Assembly: GCF_003605385.1 (NCBI RefSeq) | Contig: NZ_QYTV02000001.1 | Coordinates: forward strand, 150,946-214,945 | DNA length: 64,000 nucleotides | Direction: 5' to 3' | Origin: Siminovitchia acidinfaciens | GTDB taxonomy: Bacteria; Bacillota; Bacilli; Bacillales; Bacillaceae_C | In this document: one piece after another, positions 1 through 9,990 of the stretch | Layout: each line of letters begins with the position of its first letter | Numbering within the stretch: position 1 is the stretch's first letter | The notes under the pieces: generated by a model | Seen by the model: only the letters and a program-made list of their open reading frames with translations | What the model was told of the DNA's origin: nothing | Databases searched by the model: none | Program-made: the position numbers and the translations under genes

Positions 1-390
1 AGGAGATTCAAAGATTGGTTATTTCTAGAATGCTGACGAAATAGAAAAGCGGAGGGCGACGTTTAGCGACGTACAGACTGGAGCGGCTTCGACGAGATAA
101 AGGAAACACGCGGAACGCAGTGAAGCGATGTTGACTTATCGTAGGAGAAGTCCGCGAAGTCTGCTAGTCGCTGGAGCCCGGAGCTGGACAATAGAAAAGC
201 GGAAGCGCCTGTCCATCGACGTATGTGCTGGACTGAAACGAGTGAGATAAAGGAGAGTCGAAAGACGGTAGTCTTTCGTTCTCGACTTATCGTAAACGAG
301 TTGAAGGAAGCACACTAGTCGATAGGCGCTGTAGCTGGACAATAGAAAAGCGGAGGGGGATTCAATCCTTCCCGCTACAAGCTCGACCAT
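1..390 (+). repeat. Family A mosaic repeat, tandem array
   Basis: At least two head-to-tail units. A unit begins AGAAAAGCGGAGG or AGAAAAGCGGAAGCGCC (near 49, 193 and 349) and ends GGAGCTGGACAATAG or GTAGCTGGACAATAG (near 180-192 and 332-344). Inside are the modules GCGACGTACAGACTGG, GAGATAAAGGAAACACG, GTTGACTTATCGTAG and CTGCTAGTCG, which recur at other intergenic sites in this window. The third AAAAGCGG start at 349 looks like a truncated unit. No open frame here has a convincing ribosome site, so I treat it as non-coding. Confidence 0.8.
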
Positions 391-409
391 AGAAAGTAGG
401 TGAATTTTT

Positions 410-1057
410 TTGGCAGTGAAAAGGGAGATTCAGGCATCGGTGAAGGATGAGCGGCTTGTAGAGAAGCGCAGGAATCAAATGATCCGAGGCGCCGTTTCTC
501 TGTTTAAAGAGAAGGGTTTTCATCGGACCACAACTAGGGAAATTGCCCGGGCTGCCGGTTTCAGTATCGGTACTTTATATGAATACATCAGGACAAAGGA
601 AGACGTGCTTTTTCTTGTGTGCGATAGCATATATGAGCAGGTGCGGAAGAGGCTGAGTAGCATGGATCTTGAGGAGGGAACTTTGGAAAGCCTGAAACTT
701 GGAATCGATCATTATTTCAGGATTGTTGACGAGATGCAGGATGAAGTGCTTGTCATGTATCAGGAAGCAAAGGTCTTGTCCAATGAAGCTTTGCCGTACG
801 TCTTGAAAAGAGAACTGGAAATGGTCGGCATGTTTGAAAAGCTGATCAAACGATGCGTAGAGAATGGGGAGCTTGAGATTAGCCAGGAACATCAGCAGCT
901 GCTGGCTCATAATATTTTTGTCCAGGGACAAATGTGGGGATTCCGCCGCTGGGCTTTGCAAAAAACATGTTCCATCGAAGATTATATCCGCCTCCAGACT
1001 GATTTGCTTTTTTCAGGAATCAAAGGCTTTAAGGCACAAGTGGAAGTGGGAGGATGA
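410..1057 (+). CDS. TetR/AcrR family transcriptional regulator
   Basis: 215 residues from a TTG start with AAAGTAGGTG about 8 bases upstream. The N-terminal third is a TetR helix-turn-helix: [19 protein letters not shown] then [20 protein letters not shown] at about residues 25-65. The remainder is the helical ligand-binding and dimerisation domain typical of the family. It overlaps icmF by four bases (ATGA), so the two are translationally coupled. By analogy with fatty-acid and acyl-CoA regulators in Bacillaceae it probably represses its own operon in response to an acyl-CoA. That ligand is an inference; no operator palindrome was identified. Confidence 0.9.
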   Translation: MAVKREIQASVKDERLVEKRRNQMIRGAVSLFKEKGFHRTTTREIARAAGFSIGTLYEYIRTKEDVLFLVCDSIYEQVRKRLSSMDLEEGTLESLKLGIDHYFRIVDEMQDEVLVMYQEAKVLSNEALPYVLKRELEMVGMFEKLIKRCVENGELEISQEHQQLLAHNIFVQGQMWGFRRWALQKTCSIEDYIRLQTDLLFSGIKGFKAQVEVGG

Positions 1058-4000
1058 AAAAAGTGAATGAAATCTATAAGCCAAAGAACCATGTCCGTTT
1101 CATAACGGCTTCCAGTTTGTTTGATGGACATGATGCATCCATCAATATCATGAGGAGAATATTGCAGGCAAGCGGTGCAGAAGTGATTCATCTCGGACAT
1201 AACCGGTCGGTGGAGGAAGTGGTCAATGCAGCAATCCAGGAGGACGTGCAGGGAATCGCCATTTCCTCTTATCAAGGAGGTCATGTGGAATACTTTAAAT
1301 ATATGCATGATTTGCTGATGGAAAAAGGAGCGCCGCATATCCGCATTTATGGCGGGGGCGGAGGGGTTATCATCCCACGTGAAATGAAGGAGCTTCATAA
1401 TTACGGAATTTCACGCATTTTTTCGCCGGAAGATGGGCGGAAACACGGACTGCAAGGCATGATCAACCAGATGCTTGAGGAATGCGATTTTTCAACCATT
1501 GAGGATTTAATTGGGCAAGAAGTTGAAAAGTTGAAGGATGGCGATATGGCTGCTGCAGCTAAACTGATTTCATTGGCCGAAAATGGAACTGGTGACATGC
1601 ATGATCAAGTTTTCACGGAAATTAAGGAAATGGGCGGAGATGCGGCAGTTTTAGGAATCACGGGAACAGGCGGAGCAGGGAAGAGTTCGTTGACTGACGA
1701 GCTTATCCGTCGCTTCATACATGAAATCCCGGAAAAGAAAGTGGCCGTACTTTCTGTAGATCCGACAAAGCAAAAAACAGGCGGTGCATTGCTTGGGGAC
1801 CGCATCCGCATGAACGCCATTTTTTCGCCGCGTGTGTATATGAGGAGCCTGGCGACCCGAGGATCGAGGAATGAACTGTCCGATGCAATCAAAGACGCTA
1901 TCCAGATTGTCAAAGCTGCGGGCGTAGACCTTGTCATTGTTGAAACTAGCGGCATTGGTCAGGGAGACGCTGAGATAAGAGAAGTCAGCGATGTTTCCAT
2001 GTATGTTATGACAAGCGAGTTCGGAGCCCCTACCCAGCTTGAGAAAATTGACATGATTGATTTTGCAGATATCATTGCCATCAACAAGTTTGAGAAAAAA
2101 GGCTCTGAAGACGCCAGGGATCAAGTCAGGAAGCAATATCAGAGAAGCCATATGCTTTTTGATTCAGATTTGGATAGGATGCCTGTGTACGGAACGATTG
2201 CCAGCCAATTCAATGACCCGGGCACAAATGCCCTATTTGCGGCTTTAATTGAACTGCTGAATGAAAAATGCGGAACGGACTGGAGCGTCTCTTTTTCCAA
2301 GGAGGCAGAGGTTGAGAAGCAGAATGTAATTATTCCTGCTTCCCGGCAGCATTATTTGCGGGAAATTGCCGATACTGTCCGTAGGTATCATGAATTAGCT
2401 GAAAAGCAGGTGATAATTGCCCGTGAGCTTTTTCAGATTGAAGGTACGATTAAAGCTGTTGAAAAAAGTGGGGAAAACGAGGCGGTTTTGTCGGCTCTTC
2501 AAGATTTGAAGAAAGAAACAGAAGAAAAGCTGACACCTTATTCTAAAAAAGTATTGGATTATTGGGAAGAGACGAAGGAAGCTTATGCGAAAGATCAGTT
2601 TATCGTAAAAATAAGAGACAAAGAGATCATTACGGAATTGAAGACGAAAAGCTTATCGGGACTGTCGATTCCTAAAGTGGCGCTGCCTCGCTACAAGGAT
2701 TACGGAGAGGTTTTAAGCTGGGTATATAAGGAAAACGTTCCGGGCTCCTTTCCTTATACGGCAGGTGTATTTCCCTTCAAACGACAGGGGGAAGACCCTA
2801 AACGGCAATTTGCCGGAGAGGGAACACCTGAAAGGACGAATCGCCGATTTCATTATTTATCCAAGGATGACGAGGCCAAGCGCCTGAGCACTGCATTCGA
2901 CTCCGTCACTTTGTACGGTGAGGATCCAGATTATCGGCCGGATATTTACGGAAAAGTCGGCGAAAGCGGTGTAAGCATCTGTACGCTTGACGATATGAAA
3001 AAGTTGTACGACGGCTTTGATCTATGCGCTTCCTCCACTTCAGTCTCGATGACAATCAACGGTCCGGCTCCGATTATTCTGGCCATGTTCATGAACACTG
3101 CGATTGACCAGCAAATGAAGAAAAAGCAGGAAGAACTCGGCAGGGAAATGACGGAAGCAGAATTCGATGAAGTGAAAACCTGGACATTGAAAACAGTCAG
3201 GGGAACAGTTCAGGCTGATATTTTAAAAGAGGACCAGGGACAGAATACGTGTATATTCTCAACTGAATTTGCCCTCAGGATGATGGGGGATATTCAGCAG
3301 TATTTCATTGATCATCAAGTCAGAAACTATTATTCAGTCTCCATTTCGGGATACCATATCGCGGAGGCGGGAGCCAACCCGATTTCCCAGCTTGCATTCA
3401 CCCTCGCAAACGGGTTCACATATGTCGAGTATTATTTGAGCAGGGGGATGAAGATTGATGACTTCGCACCCAATCTGTCCTTCTTTTTCTCCAATGGGCT
3501 TGATCCGGAATATACGGTGATCGGCCGGGTGGCAAGAAGGATATGGGCTGTTGTCATGCGTGATAAATACGGAGCGAATGAGCGGAGCCAGAAGTTGAAA
3601 TACCACATTCAAACGTCAGGGAGGTCGCTTCATGCCCAGGAAATCGACTTTAACGATATCCGGACGACGCTACAGGCATTGATGGCGCTGCAGGATAATT
3701 GCAACTCCCTTCATACGAATGCGTATGACGAAGCCATTACTACGCCAACGGAAGAATCGGTGAGAAGGGCGATGGCCATCCAAATGATCATTACAAAGGA
3801 ACACGGCTTGTCAAAAAATGAAAATCCGATGCAAGGCTCATTTATTGTTGAGGAGCTCACGGACCTGGTCGAAGAAGCTGTGCTTCAGGAATTTGAACGC
3901 TTGAATGATCGCGGAGGAGTGCTCGGTTCTATGGAAACTCAGTATCAGCGCGGAAAAATCCAGGAAGAATCCATGTATTATGAAATGCTGAAGCATTCCG

Positions 4001-4305
4001 GGAAGCTGCCGATCATCGGTGTGAATACGTACCTGAATCCAAACCCTCCGTCGGAGGAAGACTTGGATAATATCGAATTGGCCCGCGCAACAAAAGAGGA
4101 GAAAGAGACACAGATCCGCAACCTTCAGTCGTTCCAGAATACACATATAAATGAGGCCGAAGCAGCTTTGAATAAGTTAAAAAAGACAGCTGTCAGTGGA
4201 GGGAATATTTTTGCCGAACTGATGGAAACAACCAGAACAGCAAGCCTTGGCCAGATCACAAATGCGTTATATGAAGTTGGCGGCCAATATAGAAGAAATA
4301 TGTGA
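1054..4305 (+). CDS. icmF: Fused isobutyryl-CoA mutase (IcmF)
   Basis: 1083 residues, the size of fused IcmF. Three parts are visible. The N-terminal B12-binding domain contains DGHDASINI (cobalamin-ligating His). A MeaB/MeaI-type G-protein domain has P-loop [12 protein letters not shown] at about residues 201-212. The C-terminal acyl-CoA mutase domain carries [14 protein letters not shown]. It interconverts isobutyryl-CoA and n-butyryl-CoA using adenosylcobalamin, and the GTPase part protects or loads the cofactor. Where methylmalonyl-CoA mutase has Tyr and Arg for the substrate carboxylate, I align Phe573 (GVFPFK) and Gln730 (GQNTC), as expected for an isobutyryl rather than methylmalonyl substrate. 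Cotranscribed with the TetR gene. Confidence 0.95.
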   Translation: MKKVNEIYKPKNHVRFITASSLFDGHDASINIMRRILQASGAEVIHLGHNRSVEEVVNAAIQEDVQGIAISSYQGGHVEYFKYMHDLLMEKGAPHIRIYGGGGGVIIPREMKELHNYGISRIFSPEDGRKHGLQGMINQMLEECDFSTIEDLIGQEVEKLKDGDMAAAAKLISLAENGTGDMHDQVFTEIKEMGGDAAVLGITGTGGAGKSSLTDELIRRFIHEIPEKKVAVLSVDPTKQKTGGALLGDRIRMNAIFSPRVYMRSLATRGSRNELSDAIKDAIQIVKAAGVDLVIVETSGIGQGDAEIREVSDVSMYVMTSEFGAPTQLEKIDMIDFADIIAINKFEKKGSEDARDQVRKQYQRSHMLFDSDLDRMPVYGTIASQFNDPGTNALFAALIELLNEKCGTDWSVSFSKEAEVEKQNVIIPASRQHYLREIADTVRRYHELAEKQVIIARELFQIEGTIKAVEKSGENEAVLSALQDLKKETEEKLTPYSKKVLDYWEETKEAYAKDQFIVKIRDKEIITELKTKSLSGLSIPKVALPRYKDYGEVLSWVYKENVPGSFPYTAGVFPFKRQGEDPKRQFAGEGTPERTNRRFHYLSKDDEAKRLSTAFDSVTLYGEDPDYRPDIYGKVGESGVSICTLDDMKKLYDGFDLCASSTSVSMTINGPAPIILAMFMNTAIDQQMKKKQEELGREMTEAEFDEVKTWTLKTVRGTVQADILKEDQGQNTCIFSTEFALRMMGDIQQYFIDHQVRNYYSVSISGYHIAEAGANPISQLAFTLANGFTYVEYYLSRGMKIDDFAPNLSFFFSNGLDPEYTVIGRVARRIWAVVMRDKYGANERSQKLKYHIQTSGRSLHAQEIDFNDIRTTLQALMALQDNCNSLHTNAYDEAITTPTEESVRRAMAIQMIITKEHGLSKNENPMQGSFIVEELTDLVEEAVLQEFERLNDRGGVLGSMETQYQRGKIQEESMYYEMLKHSGKLPIIGVNTYLNPNPPSEEDLDNIELARATKEEKETQIRNLQSFQNTHINEAEAALNKLKKTAVSGGNIFAELMETTRTASLGQITNALYEVGGQYRRNM

Positions 4306-4392
4306 ATGGCCTAATGAGCGAGTTTTCTGGATTTCTATTGTTCAGCGGGATAAAATTATTAATAAATCTTATATATGACTGGATGTGGGGGA

Positions 4393-4572
4393 ATGAAATT
4401 CGGGCTCAAGTTCATAGGCTTAATGATTGCTGTAGCGATTAGTTACTTTCTATATCAAAGCCGTCTTGGGGCGATTCCGTTTCTGGTTACCTCAGTCGTA
4501 TTTTTTTACCTTGGCTATCGTCTCATTCTCGGTCCTGGAAAAAATCGAGCAGAGGGGCGGCCGCCCGAATAG
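4393..4572 (+). CDS. Small two-helix membrane protein, unknown function
   Basis: 59 residues from ATG 4393; an in-frame ATG at 4375 lacks any ribosome site, while 4393 follows GGATGTGGGGGA. Two hydrophobic segments (FIGLMIAVAISYFLY and IPFLVTSVVFFYLGYRLI) are followed by a polar C-terminus. Lies 87 bases after icmF and ends just before a strong terminator, so it may be the last gene of that operon. I do not recognise the family. The short length and uncertain start leave real doubt. Confidence 0.5.
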   Translation: MKFGLKFIGLMIAVAISYFLYQSRLGAIPFLVTSVVFFYLGYRLILGPGKNRAEGRPPE

Positions 4573-4577
4573 GCAGG

Positions 4578-4604
4578 ACCACAGCATGCAGGCTGTGGTT
4601 TTTT
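4578..4604 (+). terminator. Rho-independent terminator
   Basis: ACCACAGC (4578-4585) pairs with GCTGTGGT (4592-4599), followed by TTTTTT. Placed directly after the small membrane protein gene, it closes the icmF operon. Confidence 0.85.
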
Positions 4605-5160
4605 CTATTGTACCTTTAATTGCAGGCAGACCAATCAGTCATGTGGAAAATCTGCTATTTTTGCTTTTCATACAGGAGCATGCGGTACTGCTCTGGAGAC
4701 TTCTGAAGTCTTGCCAAATTTGAACCTATAAAGCAGGCCGTTATGTATGGGACTTTTGTAATTGGGTATCGAAACCAATGTTGGTTACCGAGCAAATGAT
4801 TGTTCAACTGGAACAGTTACTTAGAAGTGTTTTAGATTCCCCAAGAGGTGATTTTCGCAATATTGGTCACTCTCAAATCCCGCCTTTTTTGCCAGCCCGC
4901 TACTAACGACATTTAATAATGCCCCACCGAAAAGTTCTGACCACTATGCCTCCCCAATAATTATTAATGAACCGAAATAATTGAATCATACGGTCCTATA
5001 AAATTGTCCTACGAATAGAATGCAAACTTCCAATGGCACGGAATAATCGGCTGAGAAAGCAGCAATCTGTCAAAGTGAAAGTGTATTATTTTTTCGTATG
5101 GATGCAAATTATGAAAAGGGAGCTCCTCTCACTACAATTTTGTATTTGTTAAAAAAATGT
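4605..5160. other. Intergenic region without recognised features
   Basis: About 555 bases between the icmF terminator and the iron operon promoter. Both strands are broken by stops and show no family A or B repeat. A small inverted repeat AACCAA/TTGGTT lies near 4771-4784. Nothing else is supported. Confidence 0.5.
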
Positions 5161-5181
5161 AAAATTCTTTTAGAATATTCA

Positions 5182-5230
5182 TTGACAAGCGTCCGGTAAT
5201 GCATATAATTGAAATTGAGAATCGTTTTCA
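5182..5230 (+). promoter_or_regulatory. SigA promoter with overlapping Fur box
   Basis: TTGACA (5182-5187), 16-base spacer, TATAAT (5204-5209). Immediately downstream TGAGAATCGTTTTCA (5216-5230) fits the 7-1-7 Fur box TGATAATnATTATCA with three mismatches and lies over the expected transcription start. Iron-loaded Fur would block the promoter. Inference from motif and from the iron transport genes that follow. Confidence 0.8.
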
Positions 5231-5262
5231 ATAACTTTTTTAACTCAAAGGAGAGTCAGACA

Positions 5263-6336
5263 GTGCCAAAGAAAATATACGGATTGATGCTCATTGTTCT
5301 CATGACGGTCCTTGCTGCATGCAGCGGAGGCCAAACCGAGGATTCCAACAAGGAAGAGAAAGCTGAAAAAGCTCCAAAAGAAAGCAAGGAAGTTAATTTA
5401 TATTCCAGCCGTCACTATGATGTAGACGCTGAACTTTATGCCAAGTTTGAGAAAGAGACAGGCATAAAGGTCAACGTGATCAATGGGGACGCGGACGAAT
5501 TGCTAGAGCGTATCAAGCGTGAAGGCGATGCGACACAGGCGGATTTATTTTTGACAGCTGATGCCGGAAGATTGTTCCGTGCAAAAGATGCAGACCTTTT
5601 ACAGCCGGTATCCAGTGACATTCTTGACAAAAATGTGCCAAAAAAATTCCAAGATGAAGATAAAACTTGGTACGGTTTAACCAAAAGGGCCCGTGTTTTG
5701 GTGTATAATAAAGATAAGGTTAAAGAAGATGAGTTATCGACATACGAAGATCTTGTCGAGGATAAGTGGAATGGCCGCATCCTTGTGAGATCATCTGAAA
5801 ACATTTATAACCAGTCCCTGCTTGCTTCTTTTATCGAAATTGATGGTGAAGACAAAGCGAAAGAATGGGCAAAAGGGATTGTTGACAATATGGCGAGGAA
5901 GCCGGAAGGCGGAGACCGTGACCAGGCGAAAGCAGTTGCTGCCGGTGTCGGTGACGTTGCCATCATGAATACTTACTATTTTGGCCAAATGCTTAATTCG
6001 GAAGATCCCGAAGAGGTAAAAGTGGCGGAAAGTCTGGGTGTCTTCTTCCCTAACCAGGAAACAACCGGAACTCACGTGAATATTAGCGGAGCCGGAGTCA
6101 TTAAGGTATCCAAAAATAAAGATAATGCTATTAAGCTGCTTGAATTTTTAACAGCAGAAGAGGCGCAAGGTGCTTTTGCTGAAGCCAATTATGAATACCC
6201 TGTAAATGAAAATGTAGAACCATCCGAATTGCTAAAATCGTGGGGAGAGTTCAAAGAGCAGGACATCCCGTTATCCAAGCTGGGTGACAACAATGCAAAA
6301 GCGCTCATGATCTTTAACGAAGTCGGCTGGAAATAA
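5263..6336 (+). CDS. Fe(III) ABC transporter substrate-binding lipoprotein
   Basis: 357 residues from GTG 5263, which has AAAGGAG nine bases upstream; the frame extends upstream only into the promoter. A hydrophobic leader ends in lipobox LAAC, so it should be a membrane-anchored lipoprotein. The body resembles FbpA/FutA-type ferric-binding proteins: NLYSSRHYDVDAELYAKFE near the start, WYGLTKRARVLVYNKD, and NTYYFGQM with the adjacent tyrosines used for iron binding in this class. First gene of a three-gene operon with permease and ATPase and preceded by a Fur box, which supports iron as substrate. Confidence 0.9.
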   Translation: MPKKIYGLMLIVLMTVLAACSGGQTEDSNKEEKAEKAPKESKEVNLYSSRHYDVDAELYAKFEKETGIKVNVINGDADELLERIKREGDATQADLFLTADAGRLFRAKDADLLQPVSSDILDKNVPKKFQDEDKTWYGLTKRARVLVYNKDKVKEDELSTYEDLVEDKWNGRILVRSSENIYNQSLLASFIEIDGEDKAKEWAKGIVDNMARKPEGGDRDQAKAVAAGVGDVAIMNTYYFGQMLNSEDPEEVKVAESLGVFFPNQETTGTHVNISGAGVIKVSKNKDNAIKLLEFLTAEEAQGAFAEANYEYPVNENVEPSELLKSWGEFKEQDIPLSKLGDNNAKALMIFNEVGWK

Positions 6337-6345
6337 CATATATTG

Positions 6346-6370
6346 CCCTTTGCTGCAAAAGCAGCAAGGG
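6346..6370 (+). other. Intercistronic hairpin between binding protein and permease
   Basis: CCCTTTGCTGC, loop AAAA, GCAGCAAGGG: ten pairs with a single bulged T. No T-run follows, so it is more likely an mRNA-stabilising or processing hairpin raising binding-protein yield over permease than a full terminator. Confidence 0.55.
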
Positions 6371-6401
6371 GTCTTGCAATATTAATAGAGGTGTAAATTC
6401 T

Positions 6402-8030
6402 GTGCGTAAGTTGGTCAACGTGAACAGCTGGACGATAGCGGCGATGATTATCATCATATTGTTGTTTTTGCCTAATCTGGCTATTGTTACAGGCATTTTC
6501 TCCCCGTCCAATGAAAATTGGGAGCATATTAGGGAATTTGTGTTATATAAATATCTTCAGACATCACTGATTCTGATTATTTCAACAGCATTTTTTACAG
6601 TGATCATTGGACTGAGCCTGGCTTGGCTGATTGCCCAGTATGATTTTCCGCTTAGGAACTTTTTAAAGTGGGCGCTGATTTTGCCGCTTTCAATCCCGCC
6701 GTTCATAGGGGCCTATACGTATCACGGAATTATAAACTATACAGGTGTCATCCAGAAGACATTGCGTAACAAGTTCGATATACTGGTGGACCCGTCCTGG
6801 CTCAATATCATGACAGTCCCAGGGGCCATTTTTATCTATACATTATTTTTGTATCCATACGTATACACGATAACGCGAATTTTCCTGTCGCAGCAGGCAG
6901 CTTCCCTCATTGAAAGTGCCAGGATGCTGGGGAAAGGTCCTTGGCAAATCTTCTTTAAAGTGGTTTTTCCCATATCGAGGGTTGCCCTTGTCGGGGGAAC
7001 GAGTTTGGTCGTTCTTGAGGTGCTGAATGATTACGGGGTTGTAAAATATTATGGCATCCAGACGTTTAGCACGGCGATTTTCCAGGCTTGGTTCGGATTT
7101 GGGGATATTGAAACGTCCATTAAACTAGCTGCGACATTAATGGGTCTTGTAGTTTTCATACTTATCATAGAAAAGCTCCTGAGGGGAAGGAAGCAATTCA
7201 GCTTTTCCACTACGAAAGTCAGGCCGCTGCCTCTGGTTAAACTGAAAGGGGCTAAAGCGAAGTGGGCAACCATATATGGCATGACCATACTAAGTCTTGG
7301 ATTTTTCATCCCGGTGCTCCAACTGCTTGATTGGCTAATATTGACTTGGGGAAAAATTCCTTTCAGTGATTTTATGACATATGTAAAAAACTCAGTCTTA
7401 GTGGCTGGTATCAGTGCTTCACTAATTATCATTTTTGCTTTAGTTGTCGGTAACTTCAGCCGGCTTGTACATGGAAGGATTGCAAAAACGCTTCCGAAGC
7501 TGACCATCCTCGGTTATTCGATTCCGGGAGCAGTCATAGCGGTCGCTGTTGTTACAACCTTTATTGCATTGGATCACAAGTTTGCACCGCTATACCAAAT
7601 GATGGGCATTTCAACAACCCTTGTACTAAGTGTAAGTCTTGTTATGCTGATCGTCGCGTATATCATCAGATTCTTTGCAATTGGCTATAATTCAATCGAA
7701 TCGGGATATGATAAAATCGGTACCAATTTTCGCGACGCCTCCCGCCTTCTTGGGATGGGGTTGACTAAAACTTTCTTTAAAGTGGATATACCGATGATGA
7801 AAGGTGCTATTATCAGCGGATTCATTCTCGTTTTTATCGATATTTTAAAAGAGATTCCACTGACCTTGATTCTTCGTCCATTTAATTTTGATACACTTTC
7901 CACAAAGGCATTCCAATATGCGAGTGATGAAAAAATCATGGAAGCATCGCAAGCTTCTTTGCTTATCATCGCGCTTAGCGCAATTTCGATCTTTGTCTTC
8001 CACAAGCTACTTGAAAAGGAGCCGCGATAA
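6402..8030 (+). CDS. Fe(III) ABC transporter permease
   Basis: 542 residues from GTG 6402 with AGAGGTG upstream. About twelve hydrophobic segments arranged as two fused permease halves, as in FbpB-type ferric permeases. Each half has an EAA-like cytoplasmic loop that docks the ATPase: SARMLGKGPWQIFFKVVFP and ASRLLGMGLTKTFFKVDIP. Its stop codon abuts the ATG of the ATPase gene with no gap, indicating coupled translation. Part of the Fur-box operon. Confidence 0.92.
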   Translation: MRKLVNVNSWTIAAMIIIILLFLPNLAIVTGIFSPSNENWEHIREFVLYKYLQTSLILIISTAFFTVIIGLSLAWLIAQYDFPLRNFLKWALILPLSIPPFIGAYTYHGIINYTGVIQKTLRNKFDILVDPSWLNIMTVPGAIFIYTLFLYPYVYTITRIFLSQQAASLIESARMLGKGPWQIFFKVVFPISRVALVGGTSLVVLEVLNDYGVVKYYGIQTFSTAIFQAWFGFGDIETSIKLAATLMGLVVFILIIEKLLRGRKQFSFSTTKVRPLPLVKLKGAKAKWATIYGMTILSLGFFIPVLQLLDWLILTWGKIPFSDFMTYVKNSVLVAGISASLIIIFALVVGNFSRLVHGRIAKTLPKLTILGYSIPGAVIAVAVVTTFIALDHKFAPLYQMMGISTTLVLSVSLVMLIVAYIIRFFAIGYNSIESGYDKIGTNFRDASRLLGMGLTKTFFKVDIPMMKGAIISGFILVFIDILKEIPLTLILRPFNFDTLSTKAFQYASDEKIMEASQASLLIIALSAISIFVFHKLLEKEPR

Positions 8031-8774
8031 ATGTTTATTTCGATAGATAATTTATGTTTCTGTTATGATCCAAAGGACAGGGCGCTTGACGGTTTTTCAA
8101 TGAAAATCGAAAAAGGGGAAGTCGTTTCGATTTTGGGACCGAGCGGCAGCGGGAAAAGCACATTGCTTCGCTTATTTGCCGGATTGGAAATACCTTGCGA
8201 AGGGACATTTAAAATTGAGGACAGAGTGATATTCAATGACCATTCATTTGTACAGCCCGAAAAAAGGGGCATCGGCATGGTGTTTCAAGATTATGCTCTG
8301 TTTCCTCATATGACTGTGGCGGAAAATGTAGCTTTCGGCTTGAAAGATATGAAGAGGTCAGAGAAGAAAGCTCGCGTAAAAGAAGTGTTGGAAATCGTTG
8401 AACTTGGAGAATTCGAGCATCGATATCCTCATCAGCTCAGCGGAGGACAGCAGCAAAGAGTGGCCATCGCACGTGCAATCGCTCCGAACCCGAACCTCAT
8501 TCTCCTTGATGAGCCATTCAGCAACTTGGATGCTGAGCTGCAGGTGAAAATCAGAAAGGACTTGCGGGCCATTTTAAAAAATCAGGGAATTACAGCAGTT
8601 TTTGTCACTCATGACGAAAATGATGCACTGGCCATCGCTGACCGGATTGTAAAATTGAAAGATGGAAAAATCGACAGCGTGGGCAGACCATGTGACCTGT
8701 TGGGTGCCCAATCTTGGATGCCAAAGGACGAAATGGACGCGAGACAAGATGAGGAGACCCTCGTAGGGGTATAA
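8031..8774 (+). CDS. Fe(III) ABC transporter ATP-binding protein
   Basis: 247 residues. Walker A GPSGSGKST near residue 38, Q-loop VFQDYALFPHMT, signature LSGGQQQR, Walker B LILLDEP and switch His in FVTHDEND are all intact. The length is short for FbpC-type ATPases, which usually add a regulatory C-terminal domain; here little follows the switch region. Energises the permease encoded just upstream. Confidence 0.92.
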   Translation: MFISIDNLCFCYDPKDRALDGFSMKIEKGEVVSILGPSGSGKSTLLRLFAGLEIPCEGTFKIEDRVIFNDHSFVQPEKRGIGMVFQDYALFPHMTVAENVAFGLKDMKRSEKKARVKEVLEIVELGEFEHRYPHQLSGGQQQRVAIARAIAPNPNLILLDEPFSNLDAELQVKIRKDLRAILKNQGITAVFVTHDENDALAIADRIVKLKDGKIDSVGRPCDLLGAQSWMPKDEMDARQDEETLVGV

Positions 8775-8789
8775 ATAGGACGTTTGCGA

Positions 8790-8820
8790 AAGCCTGAACA
8801 CATTGTGTTTGGGCTTTTTT
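8790..8820 (+). terminator. Rho-independent terminator of the iron operon
   Basis: AAGCCTGAACA pairs with TGTTTGGGCTT around loop CATTG (8801-8805), eleven pairs including two G-U, followed by a T-run. Confidence 0.85.
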
Positions 8821-8875
8821 ATGTTTTAGGGAACTAATTAATTCTAAGCTTGTGGATACTTGTTAATTATGCCGC

Positions 8876-9030
8876 ATTCAGCTCCGACGGACAGGACGGC
8901 CTAGTGCACCATCGCCACAGGAAGTGACGACTTTGGGCGGCAAGCGCTGTCGCTCCAGCGGGCTTCCGCTCCTTTGATCAGTCTGTACATTGATGAACAG
9001 GCGCTTGCGCTTGTGTTCTTTAACAAACTA
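8876..9030 (-). repeat. Family A repeat, reverse orientation
   Basis: Begins CAGCTCCGACGGACAGGACG and ends GGCGCTTGCGCTTGTG, the reverse complement of the family ends. Carries the CCTAGTGC and CGCCACAGGAAGTG modules. TAATTAATT occurs on both sides (8835-8843 and 9043-9051), offset from the apparent borders. Confidence 0.7.
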
Positions 9031-9109
9031 TTTTAAGCACCGTAATTAATTACATAGGATGAAAAAATATTATTCATCTAGTAAAGTCATGGAGCAAGTT
9101 AATTGCAGT

Positions 9110-9275
9110 GGAAGGCGATTCCTCCAAACTGCTTCGCATTTTCTTCGTGAGGCGCTATAAAAGAAGTTTTTTCTAAGTCCTGGGGGAGTAGTTGGACCTC
9201 GAGAGGCTAGGCGTTGCAGCTAGTCAAGCCATGCCCGCGGAAAGCGTCCGCCTGGAACGAAAATAACGATGGCTT
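9110..9275 (+). repeat. Family B repeat
   Basis: Starts GGCGATTCCTCCAAACTGC then TTCGCATTTTCTTCG, and ends GCGGAAAGCGTCCGCCTGGA followed by ACGAAAATAACGATGG. Matches the copies at 32325-32455 (reverse) and 51480-51640. A family A-like fragment, ACCTCGAGAGGCTAGGCG, interrupts its middle. Confidence 0.65.
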
Positions 9276-9444
9276 CTAAGTGTATACAATATTAATTTCA
9301 AGTTTTTATAGTTAAAAAATAAATAGTGAATAAAAAGGTGGCATAAAGGAAAGATATTTGTTTATAATGTTGAGTATCTATAATTTAGCATTAAAGGCAG
9401 CGGCAAGCCTTTTGATTAATATTGGCGGAAAGGTTGTGCAAGGA

Positions 9445-9987
9445 TTGAAACTTCAGGAATTATCTAAAGAAGAGCGTAAAGAGATGTCGTTTATTGAAAT
9501 CGCACAAGGCATTTTGGAAGAAAGGAAGCAGGGAATGCCGTTTCAGGAACTGACAGCGGAAATTGCAAAGATTTTAGAGTTGTCAGATGAAGAAGTGCGT
9601 CCGAGAATGGTTCAATTTTACACTGATTTGAATGTGGATGGCAGCTTTTTGGCCTTGGGTGAAAATCAATGGGGATTAAGAGAATGGTACCCATTTGATC
9701 AAGTGGACGAAGAAATCATTGCCCCTGTTCCGAAAAAGAAAAAGAAGAAATCAAAAGCTGCATTGGAAGACGATGATCTTCTTTTGGACCTCGATGATGA
9801 AGAGCTTGATGATTTTGAAGAAGAAGAGGAAGAAGATCTCGAAGAAGACGAGAGCCTGGAAGCCCTGCGAGAAGAAGAAGCTGAATTTGAGGATGAAGAT
9901 GAAGAATTGCTCGATGATGATGACTATGAGTTGGACGACGATGACGAAGATGATTTAGATCTTGAGGAAGAAGAAGAGGAAGAATAA
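9445..9987 (+). CDS. rpoE: RNA polymerase delta subunit
   Basis: 180 residues from TTG 9445, which aligns exactly with Met1 of B. subtilis RpoE and has AAAGG 11 bases upstream; the frame stays open 29 codons further upstream but that part is unlike delta. The N-terminal winged-helix domain reads KEMSFIEIAQGILEE, then VQFYTDLNVDGSFLALG and WGLREWYP. The C-terminal half is a long Asp/Glu tail. Delta displaces RNA and DNA from core polymerase, aiding recycling and sensitivity to initiating NTP. Gene order rpoE-pyrG is standard. Confidence 0.9.
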   Translation: MKLQELSKEERKEMSFIEIAQGILEERKQGMPFQELTAEIAKILELSDEEVRPRMVQFYTDLNVDGSFLALGENQWGLREWYPFDQVDEEIIAPVPKKKKKKSKAALEDDDLLLDLDDEELDDFEEEEEEDLEEDESLEALREEEAEFEDEDEELLDDDDYELDDDDEDDLDLEEEEEEE

Positions 9988-9990
9988 TTC

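Noticed and set aside
136-390. Minus-strand 84-codon frame at the left edge
   Set aside because: Falls entirely in the family A array and has no ribosome site.
4466-4723. 85-codon plus-strand frame after icmF
   Set aside because: It crosses the strong terminator at 4578-4604 and overlaps the small membrane protein in another frame; no ribosome site.
5209-5262. Upstream extension of the iron-binding protein
   Set aside because: The extension covers the Fur box and promoter; GTG 5263 has the ribosome site and a proper signal peptide.
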